From: Verrucomicrobiales bacterium
GTDB taxonomy: Bacteria > Verrucomicrobiota > Verrucomicrobiia > Limisphaerales > CAIMTB01
Assembly: GCA_016795425.1 (NCBI GenBank)
Contig: JAEUHG010000194.1
Coordinates: 1-39,266 of the forward strand
DNA: 39,266 nucleotides
Reading direction: 5' to 3'
The translations under genes and the position numbers were made by a program. Below are positions 32,885-39,266 of the stretch, one piece after another. The notes beneath the pieces were generated by a model that was not told where the DNA came from, did not search any database, and was given only the letters and a program-made list of their open reading frames with translations. Position 1 is the first letter of the stretch. Every line of letters begins with the position of its first letter.

Positions 32885-33739
32885 ATGAACCTGAATCGAT
32901 TCAATCTCGTCCTCGTGTCGGTCGCCTGGCTTTCCGCCTCCTGGTGCGCCTCCGCCGCCTCCTATTCGTTTGCGGACGACTTTTCGGACAAGAAGGATAC
33001 CACCGCTGGGAGCCAGGATCGCTGGCAGTATTTTCAAAGTGTAGTGACTACCAATCGAACGGGGGTTTATCCCCATCTCGATGTCTACGCCTCCAGTTTG
33101 GGATCCCTCGGCTATCCTGCTTGGCGACGGCGAGGCGCGGGGGTGGTGTATCCTCATGTCGGGAAGAATACCTCCGACCACATCATCTACGGAGTCATGC
33201 CGGGCGAGGGACTGCTTGTACCTGCCCGGGATGGCACCGGGGTCGCCATAGGATTCAAGTCTCCGGCAGCCGGTTACTACCAGGTCCAGGGTTCGGTGCG
33301 TGCGGCAGATAATCGAGATGGCACCGGCGTGAACTGGTATCTGGACCGTGGATCCGGCGCGGCCAATCTCGCCTTCGGAACCTTGGGCATGGGCGAGAAC
33401 AACAATTTCTCCTTCCCCGCAGTCTATCTGAACCAAGGCGAATTCCTCTATCTGGTCGTCGACCCCAACGGGAATATCGCGAGCGACTTTATTGCCGTCG
33501 ATTTCAAGGTGTCCGAGGCACCGGCCGCGGTCTCGATGATCTGGCAGCCGACTTTGCGCGTGAACGGCATCCCTGGCCGGCGCTATGCGATCGAGTCGAT
33601 CGACCAGGTCGGAGGCGCGGACTCCTGGAAGGTTTTGACCACCTACACCGAAGATGGACAGGGAAAGCTGATCCTCGACCCGACCTGGGTCGGCGCCCAT
33701 CAACGGTTCTATCGCATGGTCGAGTTGGGGCCCGAGTAA
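32885..33739 (+). CDS. Secreted protein of unknown function with C-terminal FYR module
   Basis: From the ATG at 32885 the product has 284 residues. A signal peptide (FNLVLVSVAWLSASWCASAA) is followed by a beta-sandwich-like region: YSFADDFSDKKDTTAGSQ, then GYYQVQGSVRAADNRDGTGV and NQGEFLYLVVDPNGN. This resembles carbohydrate-binding or LamG-like folds, although I cannot name the family. The last 60 residues (LRVNGIPGRRYAIESID ... WKVLTTYTEDGQG ... HQRFYRMVE) are a separate module similar in pattern to the C-terminus of the 14-repeat propeller protein. It follows the GH95 gene on the same strand; a shared function is possible but not shown. Confidence 0.8.
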   Translation: MNLNRFNLVLVSVAWLSASWCASAASYSFADDFSDKKDTTAGSQDRWQYFQSVVTTNRTGVYPHLDVYASSLGSLGYPAWRRRGAGVVYPHVGKNTSDHIIYGVMPGEGLLVPARDGTGVAIGFKSPAAGYYQVQGSVRAADNRDGTGVNWYLDRGSGAANLAFGTLGMGENNNFSFPAVYLNQGEFLYLVVDPNGNIASDFIAVDFKVSEAPAAVSMIWQPTLRVNGIPGRRYAIESIDQVGGADSWKVLTTYTEDGQGKLILDPTWVGAHQRFYRMVELGPE

Positions 33740-33922
33740 GTTGTGAGCCGCAAATCCAGTGCACGCTGTGAAAGTCCATCAGACTCATCGTGTCATCATG
33801 CTCTCCACCCACACACTGACTCGACAACTCGGGTCCGGGACGGCAAAGAACCCTCCTCGAAAAATGGACCCTGGTATTCACGGCCGATCCGGACGACCCG
33901 AAGCTCGGTCTTCGGATGCTTC

Positions 33923-33928
33923 AGGAGG
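33923..33928 (+). promoter_or_regulatory. Shine-Dalgarno site deciding the sigma factor start
   Basis: AGGAGG is one of the few perfect Shine-Dalgarno sequences in the window. It is followed by TTTG and the TTG at 33933, a spacing of four bases. That start gives a 197-residue sigma factor, the normal size for its family; upstream ATGs at 33759 and 33864 would add 23-58 unlike residues. Confidence 0.55.
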
Positions 33929-33932
33929 TTTG

Positions 33933-34526
33933 TTGGTCAAACCTGGAAGCGGCGATGGCGAGAAACCGAGTTCGGACATCACGCGCCTATTGTCGGCGGT
34001 TCAGGCGGGGGACGCCGGGGCCCCGGAGAGGCTGATGGGCGCCGTGTACGATGAACTTCGCGAACTCGCCGGGCGCCAATTGGCGCGCGAGCAGGCGGGA
34101 CAGACCCTCCAACCGACGGCGTTGATTCATGAGGCCTGGCTCCGACTGGGTGGGGACGATCAGCCGCGCTGGGAGAATCGCGGGCATTTCTTCAGCGCGG
34201 CCGCCGAGGCCATGCGACGAATCCTGGTGGATTCAGCGCGGCGCAAGGGACGCTTGCGTCGCGGCGGCGATCGCGAGCGCGTCCCGTTGACCAGCCTCGA
34301 TCTGGCGGCGACCACCGTTCCCGACCAGGTGCTGGCGGTCGACGAGGCCTTGGATCAGTTGGCGCGTCACGATCCGCAGGGAGCGGAGTTGATCAAGCTA
34401 CGCTTCTTCGTGGGTCTCAATCACGTCCAGGCCGCGAAGGTGCTGGGACTCTCCGAGCGCACGGCGAAGCGGGTATGGGCCTATGCCCGGGCGTGGTTGC
34501 ACGAGGAACTCCAACGCGGACGATGA
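33933..34526 (+). CDS. ECF sigma factor, TIGR02999-like
   Basis: This is a 197-residue extracytoplasmic-function sigma factor of the group common in Planctomycetota and Verrucomicrobiota (TIGR02999 / Sigma70_ECF). Region 2 is ITRLLSAVQAGDAGAPERLMGAVYDELRELAGRQL, followed by QTLQPTALIHEAWLRL and HFFSAAAEAMRRILVDSARRKGR. Region 4 ends in LNHVQAAKVLGLSERTAKRVWAYARAWLHEEL, a helix-turn-helix for the -35 box with the family W..ARAWL ending. No anti-sigma factor is visible. Instead a WD40 Ser/Thr kinase gene starts 13 bases downstream, the usual partner for this group, which suggests that phosphorylation controls it. Longer starts at 33759 and 33864 are possible. Confidence 0.9.
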   Translation: MVKPGSGDGEKPSSDITRLLSAVQAGDAGAPERLMGAVYDELRELAGRQLAREQAGQTLQPTALIHEAWLRLGGDDQPRWENRGHFFSAAAEAMRRILVDSARRKGRLRRGGDRERVPLTSLDLAATTVPDQVLAVDEALDQLARHDPQGAELIKLRFFVGLNHVQAAKVLGLSERTAKRVWAYARAWLHEELQRGR

Positions 34527-34539
34527 TCTTCGCCACCCT

Positions 34540-37500
34540 ATGGACACGACGCACGACGCCTCGCGAGAACGGGAGATTTTCCTTCAGGCGATCGAACTCG
34601 AACCGGTGGAGGCCCGCCGCGATTACCTTGAAAGGGCTTGCGAGGGAAATCCCCAACGCCTGATGCGCCTCGAGGCGCTCTTGAAGTCCCACGAGGATGC
34701 CACCCGGTTCCTGGATGATACCCCGTCGATTCCGGTGGAACCGCCCGGCGAACGGCCCGGCATGCGTATTGGCCGCTACAAGCTGCTCGAACAGATCGGC
34801 GAGGGCGGCTGTGGCGTGGTGTTCATGGCGGAACAGGAGGAACCGGTGCGCCGTCGAGTGGCGCTCAAGGTCATCAAGATCGGCATGGACACGCGGGCCA
34901 TTGTGACCCGCTTCGAGGCGGAGCGTCAGGCGCTGGCGATGATGGATCATCCCAGCATCGCCAAGGTGTTCGACGCCGGAGCCACCGAACTCGGTCGGCC
35001 CTACTTCGTCATGGAACTGGTGCGGGGCGTGCCGCTCACCCGGTTCTGCGATGAACACCAACTCGACCTGCGACAACGCCTGGAACTCTTTGTGCAAGTC
35101 TGCCAGGCGGTGCAGCACGCCCATCAAAAGGGGGTGATCCATCGCGATCTGAAGCCCTCCAACGTGCTGGTCTCGATGCACGATGATCGGCCGGTGCCGA
35201 AGGTCATCGATTTCGGCATCGCCAAGGCGACGGAAGGACGCCTCACCGATCGCACCCATTTCACGTTCTTCGATCAGTTCGTCGGCACGCCCGCCTATAT
35301 GAGCCCCGAGCAGGCGGGCATGAGCGGGCTCGATGTCGATACGCGGAGCGACATCTACACCCTGGGCGTGCTGCTGTATGAGTTGCTCACTGGTGTGACG
35401 CCGTTTGATGCCCAGGAGTTGCTGGCCGTCGGGTGGGAAGCCATGCGCCAGGCGATTCGTGAGAAGGATCCGGTTCGGCCCAGCACGCGGCTGACCCAAC
35501 TGCAGGTGGCCCAGGCGGGTTCTACCCGGGAAACCCGAGCACGCACGGCAGCCGTATTGGCGACTGACCTCGACTGGATCGTGATGAAGTGCCTGGAGAA
35601 GGACCGGACCCGGCGCTATGAGACCGCCAACGGTCTGGCGGCTGATTTGCAGCGACACCTGGCCAACGAACCCGTCATCGCCCGGCCACCCTCGTTCGGT
35701 TACCAACTTCAAAAGGCGATACGACGCCACCGGGTGGCCTTCGGCGCCGGAGCCCTCGTGGCGTTGTCCCTGGTGGTGGGGCTGACGCTCGCCGGTTGGA
35801 TGTACCTCAAGCAGCGAAGAGCCCTGGAGAAAGAGGCAGCGGCTTTGGTGGAGGCGCGGCGTGAACGGGATCGCGCCGACGGCGCCGCCCGCGAGTCCGA
35901 GGTGGCGCGGAATCTTGCCGCCCAGGAGAAGCGCCAGGCCGAGGCCAACCTTGTCCGAGTCCGCGAAGCGGACGGCTGGAGGCGTGTTCGTGAAGGGGAC
36001 TATTTCGGAGCCTTGGGAGCGTTCGCCGAGGCGTTGCGCCTGGAGAAGGACGATCCGGATCGCGCGGCGCTTCATCGCCAGCGCCTCGCCAGCACCTATG
36101 CCCGCTGCCCGAGGCTCGTGAATGTGTGGTCGACCGGGTCCAATATGACCTGGGTGGCGTTCTCCTCCGATGGTTCACGTCTTCTGAGCGCGAACACCCT
36201 TTCTCCGACCCAAGCGGTCGCCCGCATCCGGGACGCTTCAACGGGTCGTGATCTGGTGGCGCCGATGGAGCATCGGGGACCGATCGCCACGGCGTATTGG
36301 AGCCGCGATGAGTCCAGAGTTGTCACCGCCAGTTTGGATGGTACAGCGAGGGTTTGGGATGCCGAGACGGGGAAGCCAGTGTCGCCGCCCCTAATTCATC
36401 AAGGCCCGGTGTCCTATGCCAATTTGGATTCGAAGGGGACGCGGGTGGTTTCACGCTCGTTGGAGCAGAGCCCAGAGGGGCCCGAGCTATTGGTGGTAAG
36501 CATGTGGGAATCAGCGATGGGATTACTCCGGTGGAAGCGTGGAATGGAGAATGAAATGGAGAATAGTCCATTCGTCTTTGTGGGGGGTGACCGAGAGATC
36601 GTTGGTATGTCGCAGAGGTTCGATACGCAAACAGGGGAGGAGGCTGGGTACACACCTCTACAATCGTGTTGCACGCGCGTCGGGGTGGTTGTCAGTCAAA
36701 GCGGCCTCCCCCATGAGAACACGATCGCGTCGGAAGATTTGGTTGCCAAGGCCGACGAGGGGCGAGTCGTTGCCAGCCTGTCTGGAGACCGGGTATTTTT
36801 GAATCACCCATACCGGGATCCTGAGGGTTCCGTTCTCATTGACACGACCAATGCATTTGCCGTCCTCGCAAGTTGGCGTGGTACCACGGTCCCTCAACGT
36901 GGGCTTTTCAATAACAAGGGCAGTCTAATTGCAACCGCAACAGGGGACGGATCTGTTCAGGTATGGAATGCGGAAGATGGACAGTTGCGGGACCTTGGAA
37001 CTCGCACCTCGGTTGCTGGACCGGTGACGGCGATGGCTTTTGGGCCGGGGGACGGAAGCCTGGTGCTCGGAACGTCCGAAGGAACAGTGAAGGTTTTGGA
37101 TCTCGTCGATTGGAATACCTTTGGGGAATTGGCTTTGAATCCGCCACTGCCGCACAAAACTTCGATCGCTGCTGCTGTTATTCAGGATGGAACCGGGAGG
37201 GTTATTGTCGCTTGCGCGGACGGGTCAGTCGCTGAATGGCAGATTCTTGTTCACGAGGAGATTCCTGAGTGGACGCTCCGGTGTTCCAAAGACATTGGTC
37301 ACATAAGGCTCAGTTCTACTGAACGATACCTTATGGGATGGATGTCCAACCGTCCCGAGGGTTGGTACCCGGAGGGCTACGCAGAGTCATTTTCGTTGGC
37401 ATCCATCTGGGAACTGGAAACAGGCAGCCAGCTTCGCTGGTGGCTGCCGACACGAAAGAGATGGAGCGATGAACAGTTGGAAGTCGCAGGTGACGGCACG

Positions 37501-39266
37501 TTGATTCGCCGGATGGGCGACCAGGTTGAGGCCATCGCACCTGGTGGAGGGTCCAGCATGAGTTTTTCGCTCGATGATGATTCGCGTACGAACTCGATGG
37601 TGCGGGAATTCGTGACGCAAAGAGAGATTATTGCTTGCGGCTATCAGGGTGGAACCGAGGTTCGTATTTATGACCTGAGGACCGGTCAGATCACAGGACG
37701 TATCGTCACCGAAGCACCGATCGTGGACGCGTTTCTAAGTCCGAAAGTGTCGACCCTGCTGACGATTGAGACCAATCAATTGGCAAGGCTTTGGAGCGTC
37801 GGAACAAGACAACCGCTTTCGCAGGCGAAGCTTCCAGACAATACGAGGATTCTAGCGACCCTCGGCGAAGAGGGTGTGAGGCTGATGTTGAGGCACGAGG
37901 ATTCAAACGCGATTGAGCTTTGGGACGCCCAGTTGAACCGGCGTTTGCTGGGACCGCTGGCCGCTCCCTGGTTGGCGGTGTCGGAGCAGTTTCGCAGCAT
38001 AAGTCCAAATCTATTGAGCTGTTGCTACTTGAGTTTGGGAAGGCTGGTGCTCGCACGGACTCTCGAACCTGAGGTCATCCGTGTCGTAGATCACCCAGGG
38101 GTGGTTTGTTGGGCATTCAGTCCGGATAGCCAGTTGCTCGCCACGGCAAGTACCGACGGAAAGGTCAGGTTCTGGGATACTCGAACCGCAGATGAGGCAC
38201 TACCTGCGGTTTCAGTGCCCGCGTCTCCTGGTCAATTGGTTTTCACACCCGACAGTCACAAGCTGATCGTGCGTGGATTGGGTGTGGTATTTGTGTGGGA
38301 TTTGGAAAGGGGAGAGCGTTCAACCGAGGATTGGCTGCTGATAGCAGAGTTCTTTTCGCTCGCGCCGGGTGGTCAAGGTGGCCGTTCGATGGTTGTCGAT
38401 CAAACAATGGCGAGGCGATGGGAGGAGGTTCGATTGAAGTTAGAGGAAGGCCGATTGGATAGGAGTAAGGATAGTCGAGCACAGCTCCAAATGGATGCAT
38501 GGATGGCCGAAGAAGGAGGTCGGTGGGAGACGGCGTCAGAAACACTCTCACGGTTGGTCTCGTACAACGCCTTCGACTTGGGAACTCGCGAACGTCGGGC
38601 TGCCGCTGCGGTCAAGGTCGCTCGTGAGTTGAACGGTCGATCGGAGCTGTCCTCTTGGGTGAAAGGACAATTGGAGTTGGCAATGGGGGACATTGACTTC
38701 ATAGACGCCCACGCGCAGTTGGCGGCGGGGGATGTGAGTGACTTTCGTCGGAATTTGGCCCGTAACCGCGTGGTCTCTTTGACCTTGCTCGGACGGCAGG
38801 AGGAGGCCGAAAAATTGCAGTTTGAGGTGCTTGGAATCCCCGCGCTCAGCTTCGATCGCGATCCGCGATGGGTCGATTTGGGGCCCTGGTACAATGCTCC
38901 GTTGCCGAACTTCGGCTCTTGGCGAACCGAGGTGGAAACGATCGATGGTGTTGTTTTTGATCTTCGCGGCCAGATCCGCCTTGCCAGTGGGCATCTCGAT
39001 CAGTCGGAAGAGGTGGAAAGGACGATTCGCGGTATTCCTATTCATCGTACCTTTAATCGAGCGCATCTCCTTGTGAATGCTCGCGTACTTAATGGTGAAT
39101 ACCCTGGCGATCGGACGTTGGTGGCAAAGTTGGTTTTTCGCTATTCTGACGGTCAGACCAATTCCCTCGATTTACGCATTGGAGACGATTTTCGGGAACA
39201 GGTCCGAGTGGAAAAGGGCACGCCCCAAGCGCGTTTTGGCAAGCCCATCTTTTCCTGGCCGGTAGA
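34540..39266 (+). CDS. Membrane Ser/Thr protein kinase with WD40 repeats (3' end outside window)
   Basis: The gene starts at the ATG at 34540 and stays open to the window edge, so at least 1575 residues are present and the stop is missing. A Hanks-type kinase domain covers about 80-375: glycine loop GEGGCGV (87-93), ATP lysine K110, catalytic HRDLKPSN (D203), DFG (224-226) and GTPAYMSPEQ. All catalytic residues are intact. A membrane helix (about 399-421) and a charged coiled coil follow, then a long external part with several WD40-type blades from about residue 528 (ASLDGTARVWD, TGDGSVQVWN, STDGKVRFWD). A helical, TPR-like stretch and a beta-rich segment reach the edge. It lies 13 bases after the ECF sigma gene and probably acts with it. 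The DNA after about 36400 is visibly less GC-rich than the kinase part. Confidence 0.93.
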   Translation, partial: MDTTHDASREREIFLQAIELEPVEARRDYLERACEGNPQRLMRLEALLKSHEDATRFLDDTPSIPVEPPGERPGMRIGRYKLLEQIGEGGCGVVFMAEQEEPVRRRVALKVIKIGMDTRAIVTRFEAERQALAMMDHPSIAKVFDAGATELGRPYFVMELVRGVPLTRFCDEHQLDLRQRLELFVQVCQAVQHAHQKGVIHRDLKPSNVLVSMHDDRPVPKVIDFGIAKATEGRLTDRTHFTFFDQFVGTPAYMSPEQAGMSGLDVDTRSDIYTLGVLLYELLTGVTPFDAQELLAVGWEAMRQAIREKDPVRPSTRLTQLQVAQAGSTRETRARTAAVLATDLDWIVMKCLEKDRTRRYETANGLAADLQRHLANEPVIARPPSFGYQLQKAIRRHRVAFGAGALVALSLVVGLTLAGWMYLKQRRALEKEAAALVEARRERDRADGAARESEVARNLAAQEKRQAEANLVRVREADGWRRVREGDYFGALGAFAEALRLEKDDPDRAALHRQRLASTYARCPRLVNVWSTGSNMTWVAFSSDGSRLLSANTLSPTQAVARIRDASTGRDLVAPMEHRGPIATAYWSRDESRVVTASLDGTARVWDAETGKPVSPPLIHQGPVSYANLDSKGTRVVSRSLEQSPEGPELLVVSMWESAMGLLRWKRGMENEMENSPFVFVGGDREIVGMSQRFDTQTGEEAGYTPLQSCCTRVGVVVSQSGLPHENTIASEDLVAKADEGRVVASLSGDRVFLNHPYRDPEGSVLIDTTNAFAVLASWRGTTVPQRGLFNNKGSLIATATGDGSVQVWNAEDGQLRDLGTRTSVAGPVTAMAFGPGDGSLVLGTSEGTVKVLDLVDWNTFGELALNPPLPHKTSIAAAVIQDGTGRVIVACADGSVAEWQILVHEEIPEWTLRCSKDIGHIRLSSTERYLMGWMSNRPEGWYPEGYAESFSLASIWELETGSQLRWWLPTRKRWSDEQLEVAGDGTLIRRMGDQVEAIAPGGGSSMSFSLDDDSRTNSMVREFVTQREIIACGYQGGTEVRIYDLRTGQITGRIVTEAPIVDAFLSPKVSTLLTIETNQLARLWSVGTRQPLSQAKLPDNTRILATLGEEGVRLMLRHEDSNAIELWDAQLNRRLLGPLAAPWLAVSEQFRSISPNLLSCCYLSLGRLVLARTLEPEVIRVVDHPGVVCWAFSPDSQLLATASTDGKVRFWDTRTADEALPAVSVPASPGQLVFTPDSHKLIVRGLGVVFVWDLERGERSTEDWLLIAEFFSLAPGGQGGRSMVVDQTMARRWEEVRLKLEEGRLDRSKDSRAQLQMDAWMAEEGGRWETASETLSRLVSYNAFDLGTRERRAAAAVKVARELNGRSELSSWVKGQLELAMGDIDFIDAHAQLAAGDVSDFRRNLARNRVVSLTLLGRQEEAEKLQFEVLGIPALSFDRDPRWVDLGPWYNAPLPNFGSWRTEVETIDGVVFDLRGQIRLASGHLDQSEEVERTIRGIPIHRTFNRAHLLVNARVLNGEYPGDRTLVAKLVFRYSDGQTNSLDLRIGDDFREQVRVEKGTPQARFGKPIFSWPV

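Noticed and set aside
1..39266. CRISPR arrays, tRNA or rRNA genes, insertion sequences, prophage or toxin-antitoxin genes
   Set aside because: I looked for repeat-spacer patterns, cloverleaf arms, transposase motifs and small paired genes and saw none that I could support.

Overview
The window is GC-rich, densely coded DNA with no rRNA, tRNA, CRISPR array, transposase or phage gene that I could recognise. The gene content points to the phylum Verrucomicrobiota, as an inference with no rRNA to confirm it. The markers are: DUF1080 (3-keto-disaccharide hydrolase-like) proteins; Tat-exported Gfo/Idh/MocA oxidoreductase and TIM-barrel sugar isomerase-like proteins; a TIGR02999-type ECF sigma factor paired with a WD40 Ser/Thr kinase; a GH95 fucosidase; and secreted proteins ending in a short 'SSN..W...FYR' module.

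Layout. 1-632: non-coding, with two 120-base direct repeats and an inverted repeat. 633-3075 (+): flippase and zinc-ribbon methyltransferase, overlapping by 8 bases. 3079-8511 (-): LarA-type protein, Tat-exported TIM-barrel protein, PAS sensor kinase and FadL-type porin. 8725-14631 (+): three overlapping genes for a PhcB-like methyltransferase, a membrane hybrid kinase with two kinase modules, and a receiver protein with a decayed kinase-like domain. 14770-17746 (-): tandem DUF1080 protein and alkaline phosphatase. 17875-19260 (+): Gfo/Idh/MocA oxidoreductase. 19257-19871 (-): 2OG-Fe(II) oxygenase. 20011-20565 (+): GmhB-like HAD protein. 20592-24073 (-): two secreted proteins, one a 14-repeat beta-propeller. 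24287-29858 (-): folP, cdaA, a cdaR-like gene, glmM, a SIS-domain gene and purM, closed by an intrinsic terminator. 30051-33739 (+): GH95 fucosidase and a secreted protein. 33933-39266 (+): ECF sigma factor and a very long Ser/Thr kinase that runs off the window.

The most interesting region is 8725-14631. Its gene order and protein types match the phcB-phcS-phcR/Q quorum-sensing locus of Ralstonia, where PhcB makes a 3-hydroxy fatty acid methyl ester signal and PhcS/PhcR/PhcQ sense and relay it. Here the sensor carries a second kinase module after its receiver, the last protein has lost key ATP-binding residues, and a FadL-type outer-membrane protein for hydrophobic molecules is divergently encoded next door. 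This suggests a fatty-acid-methyl-ester-type signalling system in a verrucomicrobial lineage.

The second coherent unit is folP-cdaA-cdaR-glmM-SIS-purM. It joins c-di-AMP synthesis with cell-wall amino-sugar and folate/purine genes, as in the Firmicutes cdaA-cdaR-glmM locus. The remaining genes mostly encode exported carbohydrate-active or surface proteins, in keeping with a polysaccharide-degrading lifestyle.
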